NCBI RefSeq assembly: GCF_943192945.1
Contig: NZ_CALPCE010000005.1
Span: 62,001-126,000 of the forward strand
Origin: Anaerocaecibacter muris
GTDB lineage: Bacteria > Bacillota > Clostridia > Christensenellales > Pumilibacteraceae
Direction: 5' to 3'
DNA length: 64,000 nt
A model generated the notes under the pieces. It saw only the letters and a list, made by a program, of their open reading frames with translations. It did no database searches and was not told where the DNA came from. A program made the translations under genes and the position numbers. This document shows positions 50,923 through 59,044 of the stretch, one piece after another (position 1 is the stretch's first letter; every line of letters begins with the position of its first letter).

Positions 50923-51546
50923 ATGGTATCGTTCTCGTTCCTTAATGCGGTAGATCCTACCACAATAGTATTTATTGTATTACTTGTAGTGCTTATCGCC
51001 GCATTGCTCATCGTCCCCATGTTCACCAACAAAAAACGCGCGAAGCAAACGGAAGAGTTGCACCGCTCGCTTCAAGCCGGCGACCTTATTAAAACAGTCG
51101 GCGGCATTATCGGCACTATCAAAGAAATTCGTCAAGTGTCGCCGGTTGACAGAGAAATGGTCATAGAAACGGGCGATGGCGATAATAAGACAACCATGGT
51201 ATTCGATATTCAGGCGCTTTATCAGGTTATAAACCGCAATAACACCGTTGTTCCCGCTACGGAAGATGCGGAAGATAAGCCTACCGAACCTGTCGAAAAC
51301 GCCGCACCCGCCGTTGTCGCGGAAGCGGAACAGCCCGTTAAGGTCGAGGATAAAACCGAAACCGTCGTAACCGAGCCCGAAAAAGAAGAAAAGGTTGAAA
51401 GCACGGAAGAACCTGCCCAAGAACAAGCCGCCGTTGCGGAAATTGCGGAAGAAGAAAATAAGCCGAAAGCTGTAAAGCCTGCGCAGAAAAAGCCGGTGAA
51501 CAGCGCGAAAAAAACTTCCGGCACGAAAAAAACAACAACCAAGTAA
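50923..51546 (+). CDS. yajC: Preprotein translocase subunit YajC with long charged tail
   Basis: The 207-residue protein has one N-terminal membrane helix (about residues 13-35), NKKRAKQTEELHRSLQAGDLIKTVGGIIGTIKEI, and the YajC core up to about residue 100. It then carries an unusual tail of about 105 residues rich in Glu, Ala, Val and Pro that turns Lys-rich at the end. YajC is a partner of SecDF, encoded 2 kb downstream. ATG 50923 is in frame with the family sequence; the ATG at 50915 is in another frame and gives only a short peptide. Confidence 0.92.
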   Translation: MVSFSFLNAVDPTTIVFIVLLVVLIAALLIVPMFTNKKRAKQTEELHRSLQAGDLIKTVGGIIGTIKEIRQVSPVDREMVIETGDGDNKTTMVFDIQALYQVINRNNTVVPATEDAEDKPTEPVENAAPAVVAEAEQPVKVEDKTETVVTEPEKEEKVESTEEPAQEQAAVAEIAEEENKPKAVKPAQKKPVNSAKKTSGTKKTTTK

Positions 51547-51571
51547 TTTTAAAAGTTATATAACAATGAAT

Positions 51572-51605
51572 CTCCGCATACTGTTAAAGTGTACGGAGGT
51601 TTTTT
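51572..51605 (+). terminator. Terminator whose 3' arm is the next gene's ribosome site
   Basis: CTCCGCATAC (51572-51581) pairs with GTGTACGGAG (51589-51598), with one mismatch and one G-U, then T6. The GGAGG at 51595-51599 lies 6 nt before ATG 51606. Confidence 0.7.
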
Positions 51606-52004
51606 ATGCGTCATAAAAAGAACGCTGTCGAGCGCGACAGAGGATATGTATTTGAAATAGTAAAAGCAAACATTATTGCGCTTATAGTCGCGTTGATTGC
51701 GATACTTGTTTCTGCGTTGATCGTCAAGATATTTACGGTATCTGACGGAGCAATACCCATTATCAACCAAGTAATTAAAAGTGTTTCTATATTTATCGGA
51801 TGTTTGATTTCGCTAAAAAAGCCTAACAACGGGTGGTTGCGCGGACTTATTTGCGGCTTTATATTTATGTGGTTGTCATTCGTGGTATTTTCCGCGCTCG
51901 ATAATAATTTCGTGTTCGGGCTGTCGTTGCTCAACGATAGCGTGCTCGGCGCGGTCGCCGGTATGATTAGCGGAATAATCGCTGTCAATATCAGAAAACA
52001 TTGA
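51606..52004 (+). CDS. TIGR04086-type membrane protein
   Basis: The 132-residue protein has four hydrophobic helices (about residues 19-45, 53-70, 78-98, 106-127), the order VFEIVKANIIALIVALIAILV, SVSIFIGCLISLKKPNNGWLRGLICGF and VAGMISGIIAVNIRK typical of a small membrane family found between yajC and the SCIFF genes in Clostridia. Function unknown. Its ribosome site lies within the preceding terminator stem. Confidence 0.8.
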   Translation: MRHKKNAVERDRGYVFEIVKANIIALIVALIAILVSALIVKIFTVSDGAIPIINQVIKSVSIFIGCLISLKKPNNGWLRGLICGFIFMWLSFVVFSALDNNFVFGLSLLNDSVLGAVAGMISGIIAVNIRKH

Positions 52005-52032
52005 AATTTGTTGAGCTAACGCGCTTATTCAC

Positions 52033-52061
52033 TTGATTTTATTTTAAGAATATAGTATAAT
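52033..52061 (+). promoter_or_regulatory. Promoter of the SCIFF operon
   Basis: TTGATT (52033-52038), 17 bp and consensus TATAAT (52056-52061), then TCGGAGG before ATG 52090. Confidence 0.75.
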
Positions 52062-52089
52062 CGTACAAAAGAAATTCGGAGGCTGTATT

Positions 52090-52266
52090 ATGGCTCACAT
52101 CAAAGTTATCAGAAAGTCTACAATGGACAACGGCTGCGACACCGCTTGCGGCGAGTGCCAAACGAGTTGCCAATCCGCTTGCAAAACAAGCTGCACGGTC
52201 GGCAATCAGTCCTGCGAGCGCAAGACCGTAAAAGTCCTTAACGCCAACAAAAACCAGAGCAAGTAA
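52090..52266 (+). CDS. scfA: SCIFF ranthipeptide precursor (six cysteines in forty-five residues)
   Basis: A 58-residue peptide with the nearly invariant SCIFF core CGECQTSCQSACKTSCTVG; cysteines are at positions 16, 20, 23, 27, 31, 35 and 42. Precursors of this family receive radical-SAM thioether crosslinks from the neighbouring maturase and are found across Clostridia. TCGGAGG precedes the ATG. The last base of its TAA is the first base of the maturase ATG. Confidence 0.97.
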   Translation: MAHIKVIRKSTMDNGCDTACGECQTSCQSACKTSCTVGNQSCERKTVKVLNANKNQSK

Positions 52267-53579
52267 TGGTTCATACGTTCGGGTTGCTTAACCGACTGTT
52301 TGCGCTTGATACGGAGAGCGGTTCGTTTTTTGAAATAGATCCGATTGTCAAGGCGATTATAGACGGCGACGATATGTCGCCGTTTTCGTCGTGTGAAATA
52401 GCCGAAGCCAAAACCGAAATCGAGCGGCTTAAATCGGACGGGGTGCTGTTTGCGCCGCAGGTAAAAGCCGAATTGCCGCCGTTCAATCCGGTTATAAAGG
52501 CTATGTGTTTAAACGTTTCGCACAACTGCAATCTTGCTTGCGAGTATTGCTTTGCCGACGGAGGAACGTATAACGACGAGCGCAAAACAATGTCATACGA
52601 TACTGCGAAAGCCGCGATAGACATGCTGGTCGAAATGAGCGGCACGCGGCGAAATTTGGAAGTTGACTTTTTCGGCGGCGAACCTATGCTCGGCTTCGAG
52701 GTTGTTAAAAAAACGGTGCTCTATGCGCGTTCTATCGAAAAGGAGCGCGGCAAAAATTTTCGCTTTACCATAACGACCAATGCGTACAGATTAAACGACG
52801 AAGACATAGACTTTTTTAACGAACAAATGTACAACGTCGTTATAAGTATAGACGGGCGAAAAGAAGTGCATAACAGAGTGCGCAAGACTGTCGGAGGCAA
52901 GGACAGTTTCGACGACGTAATTAAAAACGCGTTGAGGTTTAAAGAACGCCGAAAAGGGCAATATTATGTACGCGGAACATTTACAAGATACAATTTGGAT
53001 TTTTGTTCGGACGTACTGTTTTTGAATGATCTCGGCTTCGACCAGTTATCGATAGAGCCGGTCGTGTTAAAGCCCGAAAGTCCTATGTCGATTAGAGAGC
53101 AAGACTTGCCGCGTATTATAGCGGAATACGACAAGCTCGCGGAAGAATACATTGCTCGGCGCAAGACCGACAAATGGTTCAATTTTTTCCATTTTATGAT
53201 CGATATAGATAATGCTCCTTGTGCGGTCAAGCGGTTAAAGGGTTGCGGCGCGGGCGGCGAGTACGTTGCGGTTGCTCCCGACGGTACCGTGTATCCTTGC
53301 CATCAGTTCGACGGGATAAAGAGCGTTGCGCTCGGCAATGTTTTCGACGGAATTAACAACGACGAGCTTCGCAAAAAATTCTATTATTGTTCCGTGCCGA
53401 CAAAAACCGATTGTTCGGAGTGTTGGGCAAAGTACTACTGCTCGGGCGGGTGTATGGCAAATTCGTTCAAGTTTAACGGCGATATAAACATGCCGTACAA
53501 GCCCGCATGCGAACTTATGAAAAAGCGCGTGGAATGTGCGTTGGCAATAAAAGCTATAGAGGAAGGCGAACAAGATTAG
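52266..53579 (+). CDS. scfB: SCIFF maturase, radical SAM/SPASM enzyme
   Basis: The 437-residue enzyme has an N-terminal peptide-binding (RRE-like) region, the radical SAM motif C88-NLA-C92-EY-C95, FFGGEPMLGF, and C-terminal SPASM cysteines (GCGAGGEYVAVAPDGTVYPC, CSECWAKYYCSGGC). It forms Cys-alkyl thioether bonds in the SCIFF peptide. The start overlaps the peptide stop by one base, which implies coupled translation. Confidence 0.95.
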   Translation: MVHTFGLLNRLFALDTESGSFFEIDPIVKAIIDGDDMSPFSSCEIAEAKTEIERLKSDGVLFAPQVKAELPPFNPVIKAMCLNVSHNCNLACEYCFADGGTYNDERKTMSYDTAKAAIDMLVEMSGTRRNLEVDFFGGEPMLGFEVVKKTVLYARSIEKERGKNFRFTITTNAYRLNDEDIDFFNEQMYNVVISIDGRKEVHNRVRKTVGGKDSFDDVIKNALRFKERRKGQYYVRGTFTRYNLDFCSDVLFLNDLGFDQLSIEPVVLKPESPMSIREQDLPRIIAEYDKLAEEYIARRKTDKWFNFFHFMIDIDNAPCAVKRLKGCGAGGEYVAVAPDGTVYPCHQFDGIKSVALGNVFDGINNDELRKKFYYCSVPTKTDCSECWAKYYCSGGCMANSFKFNGDINMPYKPACELMKKRVECALAIKAIEEGEQD

Positions 53580-53660
53580 TTCGTCGCAACATAAGCGGCT
53601 TTTCGGGGCGGTACGCCGTTAAAAAAGTTGAAATTATTTCGCTATAAGCGTTTTAAATAT

Positions 53661-53689
53661 TTGACTTGCGCCTCGGTATTTTATATAAT
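53661..53689 (+). promoter_or_regulatory. Promoter of secDF
   Basis: TTGACT (53661-53666), 17 bp and consensus TATAAT (53684-53689). Confidence 0.75.
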
Positions 53690-53759
53690 AGATAGGTATC
53701 ATATCGGTAAAATGGAGTTAATGTATTTCCACGATAAGCAGATACCGCGGAGAAAATCT

Positions 53760-55277
53760 ATGGACGATAAAAATTCTTTGACGGAAATCGAAAAGGAGCA
53801 AGACGTAAAGGCGATTAAAAAAGCGCCTGTCGTCGCTCCCGCTCGAAAAGCCGTCAAGAAAAAATCAACGATAACAAAACTTGTGCTTATCGGCATAGCG
53901 TTGCTGGTAGGTGCGATTTTTGCGTTTGTTCCCATGCGTTTCGGGCTTACGCAATACCATCCGTTTTTGTCCAAGGAATCCATAAGCCTCGGTCTTGACC
54001 TTCAAGGCGGCGTTTATGCCGTTTATCAAGCGACCAACACAGACACGGACAACTTCGACGCAAAAATGGAGGGAACGCGATCCGCGCTCGAAAACCTTTT
54101 GTCAACGCAAGGCTATCCCGAAGCGACTATTGTGCGCGAGGGTTCCGATCGTATTCGCGTCGAAGTTCCCGACGTTGACGATCCGAGCGGCATTTTAAAA
54201 ATAATAGGCAAGCCGACGTCCGTTAAGTTTGTGCTTGACGACACGAAAGAAACCGTTATAACGGGCGAGAACGTCGTATCTGCCGACGCATATTACGATC
54301 CGCAGAGCGGTTATGTTGTCAGACTTGTACTCAATGCCGAGGGCAGAAAGAAATTTGCCGACGCAACGACAAATAATCAAGGCAAAACAATGAGCATCTA
54401 TCTCGGCGATTCCGAAACTCCTATCAGTTCGCCGACGATAAATTCCGCAATCACAAACGGTGAGGCGATTATTACCGGTTTTAAGACGAGTGCGGAAGCG
54501 CAAGAGCGCGCCAACCAAATAATGAGCGGTACGTTTGACGTTGCGCTCGAACTCAAAGAATCGCAGACTATTTCTCCGACGCTCGGCGAAAACGCAATGA
54601 CTTACGGTCTTATTGCCGGTATTGTCGGCTTTGTGCTTGTCATAGCGTTCCTTTGCTTGATATACAGAATGTTGGGCGTAGCGGCGTCGTTCGCGCTCGT
54701 TATATACGTCATAATATATTTATTCTTTCTTGCGGTGTTGCCTTGGGTACAGCTCACGCTCCCCGGCATTGCGGGTATTCTGTTGAGTATCGGCATGGCT
54801 GTTGATGCGAATATAATCATATTCGAACGTATTAAAGACGAATATCGCGGCGGAAAATCCATCATGGCGGCATACCATGCGGGCTTTAAAAAGGCTTTGT
54901 TCGCAATTCTCGACAGTAACGTAACCACTGTTATCGCATGTATCTTGTTGATGTTGTTGGGAACAGGCTCCGTCGGCGGCTTTGCTTTGACTTTGCTTGT
55001 GGGCGTACTTGTATCGTTGTTTACCGCGCTTATCGTGTCCAGATTGCTCGTCAAGTATTTTATAAACCTCAATTCGTACAATGCAAAACTGTACAATCTT
55101 AAACGCAGTAAACAGTACGAAAACTTGGAGGCGGACGCTACCGACGCCGCGATTATGGCGGACATGCAACGCGAACAGCAGGAAAAAGAACAGCTTAAAG
55201 AAGAAAAGCTGCAAGACAAAAAGCGCAATAAAGCCGCGCGTCGCTCTAAAAATAAAGAAGGAGGCGAACCGGCATAA
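53760..55277 (+). CDS. secD: Protein translocase subunit SecD
   Basis: The 505-residue membrane protein has an N-terminal charged segment, a first helix, the D1 motif GLDLQGGVYAVYQ, a P1 head domain (LVLNAEGRKKFADAT) and the helix block with GIAGILLSIGMAVDANIIIFERIKDE. It uses the proton/ion gradient to help pull secreted proteins across the membrane. I start at ATG 53760 (after CGGAGA); ATGs at 53712 and 53718 are also downstream of the promoter and would add 14-16 residues. The secF ATG overlaps the stop by one base. Confidence 0.93.
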   Translation: MDDKNSLTEIEKEQDVKAIKKAPVVAPARKAVKKKSTITKLVLIGIALLVGAIFAFVPMRFGLTQYHPFLSKESISLGLDLQGGVYAVYQATNTDTDNFDAKMEGTRSALENLLSTQGYPEATIVREGSDRIRVEVPDVDDPSGILKIIGKPTSVKFVLDDTKETVITGENVVSADAYYDPQSGYVVRLVLNAEGRKKFADATTNNQGKTMSIYLGDSETPISSPTINSAITNGEAIITGFKTSAEAQERANQIMSGTFDVALELKESQTISPTLGENAMTYGLIAGIVGFVLVIAFLCLIYRMLGVAASFALVIYVIIYLFFLAVLPWVQLTLPGIAGILLSIGMAVDANIIIFERIKDEYRGGKSIMAAYHAGFKKALFAILDSNVTTVIACILLMLLGTGSVGGFALTLLVGVLVSLFTALIVSRLLVKYFINLNSYNAKLYNLKRSKQYENLEADATDAAIMADMQREQQEKEQLKEEKLQDKKRNKAARRSKNKEGGEPA

Positions 55278-56623
55278 TGAAACTTAAACAAAAAATAGAC
55301 AACCTCCTCGATAAAGATTTTAAACTTGTCGAAAAACGTAAGATAATTTTTGCCATACCGATTGTTATACTTGTTATCGCCGCGGTAATGATGATTATAT
55401 TCCATTTTACGCTCGGTTCGGCGCTCAACCTCGGCACCGACTTTACGGGCGGATATTCGGTAGATATTAAGCTCGGCAATCAGCTTACCGATGACAATTA
55501 TCAAGAGTATTACGATAAGATTACAGAAACTCTAAAATCGGTAAAAACCGAAAACGGTAAAGAGTACAAAATAACCATATCGGGCGCAATGCAACGTCAA
55601 GGGTCGGGCGATAATGCCTCGATACACGTTAAGTATGCGGCGGTGAACGGTGTAAGCGAAAGCGAAATGAGCAAGCAGATAAATCCCGCGATAATTTCCG
55701 CATTGGAAAAATCCGTGCTTAACAAAGTACCTTCCGTAACAATAAAAGATAATGTAATCACTGCGACATACGACGAGCCTATCGACGATACCAACGCGGG
55801 CAGTCCGTTTGAAACATTGAAAAACGCGTTTTTGGCGATAGTTTCTGATATTGGCTTAACCGAAAGTGATGTTGACGTAAAGCTGAATACTGAAAACCGC
55901 AAACAGATAATAATAACTTCTTCTAAAACGGTTGAAAATTCGTCGGAAGTCAAAGATAAAATAGTTTCGGCTATGACTTTGCCCGACGTGTACGCGGGTT
56001 CGGTGACGGGCGGCGACCTTGTCGGCGCGACTGTTTCTACCGAATTGCTGTTCAATGCGATACTCGCTGTGTCGCTCGCGTTGATATTCATGCTTTGTTA
56101 TATTGGTTTGCGCTTTCAGTTGTCGAGCGGTATTGCATGTATTATAGCGTTGTTGCACGACGTGTTGATCATGTTCGCTTTTATGGCAATATTCAATATC
56201 GAAATAAACAGCACGTTTATAGCCGCGCTTATCACAATACTCGGTTATTCGATTAACAACTCGATTATATTGTTTGACCGTGTGCGCGAAAACATGCGAA
56301 CCGTGTACGCTAAATCGATGTCGCCCGAGGGCGTTGCCAATAAATCTATAAAAGAAACGTTAATTCGCTCTATCAATACCACGATAACGACGTTGATAAT
56401 GATACTCATGATTGCAATAATCGGCGTTAGCGAAATTAAAATCTTTGCGTTCCCGATTATATTCGGCTTGCTTGCCGGCACGTTCTCTTCGATATTTATT
56501 GCTCCGTCGTTATGGGCGTTGTTCCAACGCGTGGGTAAAAATAAGCAAAACTTCCGTATAGAGCCTAAAAACAAAAATAAAAAGACCGAAAAGAAATCTA
56601 AACCTACAGAAATAGGCGCATAG
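55277..56623 (+). CDS. secF: Protein translocase subunit SecF, enlarged extracellular domain
   Basis: A 448-residue protein with the SecF hallmarks: a first helix, GTDFTGGYSVDIKL, GGDLVGATVSTELLFNAI, the conserved LLHDVLIMFAFMAIF and LGYSINNSIILFDRVRENMR. Ordinary SecF proteins have about 290-320 residues; here the region between the first and second membrane helices is about 120 residues longer (about 75-225). It works with SecD and YajC in export. Ends at a clean terminator. Confidence 0.92.
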   Translation: MKLKQKIDNLLDKDFKLVEKRKIIFAIPIVILVIAAVMMIIFHFTLGSALNLGTDFTGGYSVDIKLGNQLTDDNYQEYYDKITETLKSVKTENGKEYKITISGAMQRQGSGDNASIHVKYAAVNGVSESEMSKQINPAIISALEKSVLNKVPSVTIKDNVITATYDEPIDDTNAGSPFETLKNAFLAIVSDIGLTESDVDVKLNTENRKQIIITSSKTVENSSEVKDKIVSAMTLPDVYAGSVTGGDLVGATVSTELLFNAILAVSLALIFMLCYIGLRFQLSSGIACIIALLHDVLIMFAFMAIFNIEINSTFIAALITILGYSINNSIILFDRVRENMRTVYAKSMSPEGVANKSIKETLIRSINTTITTLIMILMIAIIGVSEIKIFAFPIIFGLLAGTFSSIFIAPSLWALFQRVGKNKQNFRIEPKNKNKKTEKKSKPTEIGA

Positions 56624-56642
56624 TTTAGTTTATGTATTACAC

Positions 56643-56668
56643 AAAAGCCTTCCGAAGCGAAGGCTTTT
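56643..56668 (+). terminator. Terminator of secDF
   Basis: A perfect 10-bp stem, AAAAGCCTTC (56643-56652) and GAAGGCTTTT (56659-56668), with a 6-nt loop. Confidence 0.85.
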
Positions 56669-56704
56669 GCCGTATAAAATTACAGAGTTAAAGAGATAAG
56701 TAAA

Positions 56705-59044
56705 ATGGCATTGACAACGCAACAGATAAACAACGTTTCGATTGATCTTACCGAGGCGGAACGCATTAGCAACAAGCTCGGGCTTAATAAAAAGCTCGTC
56801 GAGTTGTTGATGTTGCGCGGTTACACGAATTCCGATGCTATTGACGTTTTTCTTAATCCGAGCGTTGATAACTTTTATCCGCCCGAAACAATGCTCGGCA
56901 TGAAAGAATGTTGCGAAAGATTGAAAAGCGCGGTACAAAACGGGGAACGAATTGTTGTTTACGGGGATTATGATGCCGACGGGATATGCGCGTCGTCTAT
57001 TCTCGCGCTGTATTTATCCAATCAAGGCGGCGAAGTATATACGCATATTCCCGACAGACTGGGCGAGGGTTACGGTCTTAACGTTGACAGTATCGAACGC
57101 ATAATCGAAAACGTCATGCCCGATTTGATACTCACTTGCGACTGCGGAATTTCCGCGGTTGAGGAAGTGGAACTCGCCAAAGAGCTGGGCGTGGATATTA
57201 TAGTAACCGATCACCACGAAGTGGGCGAAGTGCGACCCGATTGCGTTATCGTCAACCCGCACCAACCCGACTGTAAATATCCGTTTAAAGATTTGTGCGG
57301 CGCGGGCGTTGCGCTTAAAATCGTGCAGGCTCTCGGCGGTATCGAAGCGGCGAGCGCGTATTACGACCTTGCGGCGATTGCTACCGTTGCGGACCTTGTG
57401 AGCCTTACGGACGAAAACCGCCTTATTGTTCAACTCGGACTTATAAGCATGCCGCAAAGCAAAAATTTCGGCATTGCATCGATTATAGAATCGCTTAAAC
57501 TTACAACCGTTACATCGTCGGACATAGCGTTCCGTATTGCGCCGCGAATTAACGCCGCGGGCAGGATGGGCAGCGCTTATCGCGCGTTCGAGCTGTTTAC
57601 TTCGAGCGATCCCGAAATCGTCGGCGATAGACTTAATCAAATTATAGAAGCTAATAACGACAGGAAAACACTGTGCGACGGGCTTTATTCGGAAGCTATC
57701 GAAATCCTGCGTAAAGAGAATTTAACCGAAAACCGTGCGATTATCATTACAAGCGACAAATGGGAAAAGGGCATAACGGGTATTCTTGCGGCGCGATTGG
57801 TGGGCGATTTTAAGCGTCCCGTGTTTGTGCTTGTTAAAAACAACGACGAGTATAAAGGAACTTGCCGAAGTATCGAGGGCATAAATATTTACGATCTGTT
57901 GAGCAAACAGTCGGATATTTTAAAAGAATTCGGCGGGCATAATCAAGCCGCGGGTTTTACTATTTTGCCGCAGTATATCGACGAATTTAAGTCGCGCGTG
58001 CTCACTGCGCTCAAAGACGTTGACGTCGATATGTTTATTCCGCTGTTAAAATACGATATGGAATTGAGTGAAAAAGACGTAACCGCCGAATTTGCCGCTT
58101 CGCTCGATTTGTTGGAGCCGACGGGCAACAACGGCAATCCCAAACCGCTGTTTATGACTAAAACATCGTCGCTTACCGCCACGCCGTTAAAAAACAACTT
58201 TAATCACACACTGTTAAAATCAACGGGCGGCTTGCAATTTTTTGCATACAATTCATATAAACTCAATACGTTCTACAACGGCGTTTCCGATAGGGAAATG
58301 GTGTACGAATTGGCGGGCGGAGAATACTCGCCGCGACTTTATTTGCGCGGTTGCGCCGTCGAAAAATTAGCCGTAAACGATTCGTTGGCGCGCGGCGGAT
58401 ATTTGCGTATGCTTAATTATACTACCGCAACGCAGGCGGACTATACGACTTATAACGCGTCTGAACTCAACGGTTTGATTGACGATAAGTTCGGAATACT
58501 AGTTATTGCGGGAAGTAAAGCCGCTTACGATATATGCGCGGAATTAAACAACGACAATATAGTATTGCACGAAATATTTACCGAAACCACGGTAAACGTT
58601 TATACGAGATTGATGGTTGCACCCGAACTCGGCAAATCGTTTATGCTCGAAAACTATAAAAAAATAATATTTGTGGATTATCCGCCGTCCATGAACGTCA
58701 TTTCGTATATCAATCGCAGGACGAGTGCGCAAGTCTATATCCCCGAAATAGATAACCGTAGCGAACTTTTTTCGTGCGTCAAAGCGGAGCGAAAAGTTTT
58801 CGGCGAGTATTTTAACGCTATCAAAGCGCATCCGCATATCAAAGCGCCCAACATATACGCTTATTTTAAAGCGTTGCACAATTCGGTTAAGACGCTCGAA
58901 CTTCCGCAGTTTATTGCGTGTTTATCCGTTTTTACGCAGTTGAAGTTATTGACATTCCGCCCCGACGGAATGGTGATAAACGGCGGCAATACATCGCTTG
59001 AAAATTCCGAAATATATAAGACTATCGAGGCATGGCAAAAATGA
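56705..59044 (+). CDS. recJ: Single-stranded-DNA exonuclease RecJ
   Basis: The 779-residue protein has the DHH domain (VYGDYDADGICASSI near residues 86-100, DCGIS, VTDHHEVGE), the DHHA1 domain (GIAARINAAGRMGSA-like RIAPRINAAGRMGSA, then FGGHNQAAGFTI) and an OB and C-terminal region. It degrades single-stranded DNA 5' to 3' in repair. rel overlaps its stop by ATGA. The apt gene often found between recJ and relA in Firmicutes is absent. Confidence 0.93.
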   Translation: MALTTQQINNVSIDLTEAERISNKLGLNKKLVELLMLRGYTNSDAIDVFLNPSVDNFYPPETMLGMKECCERLKSAVQNGERIVVYGDYDADGICASSILALYLSNQGGEVYTHIPDRLGEGYGLNVDSIERIIENVMPDLILTCDCGISAVEEVELAKELGVDIIVTDHHEVGEVRPDCVIVNPHQPDCKYPFKDLCGAGVALKIVQALGGIEAASAYYDLAAIATVADLVSLTDENRLIVQLGLISMPQSKNFGIASIIESLKLTTVTSSDIAFRIAPRINAAGRMGSAYRAFELFTSSDPEIVGDRLNQIIEANNDRKTLCDGLYSEAIEILRKENLTENRAIIITSDKWEKGITGILAARLVGDFKRPVFVLVKNNDEYKGTCRSIEGINIYDLLSKQSDILKEFGGHNQAAGFTILPQYIDEFKSRVLTALKDVDVDMFIPLLKYDMELSEKDVTAEFAASLDLLEPTGNNGNPKPLFMTKTSSLTATPLKNNFNHTLLKSTGGLQFFAYNSYKLNTFYNGVSDREMVYELAGGEYSPRLYLRGCAVEKLAVNDSLARGGYLRMLNYTTATQADYTTYNASELNGLIDDKFGILVIAGSKAAYDICAELNNDNIVLHEIFTETTVNVYTRLMVAPELGKSFMLENYKKIIFVDYPPSMNVISYINRRTSAQVYIPEIDNRSELFSCVKAERKVFGEYFNAIKAHPHIKAPNIYAYFKALHNSVKTLELPQFIACLSVFTQLKLLTFRPDGMVINGGNTSLENSEIYKTIEAWQK

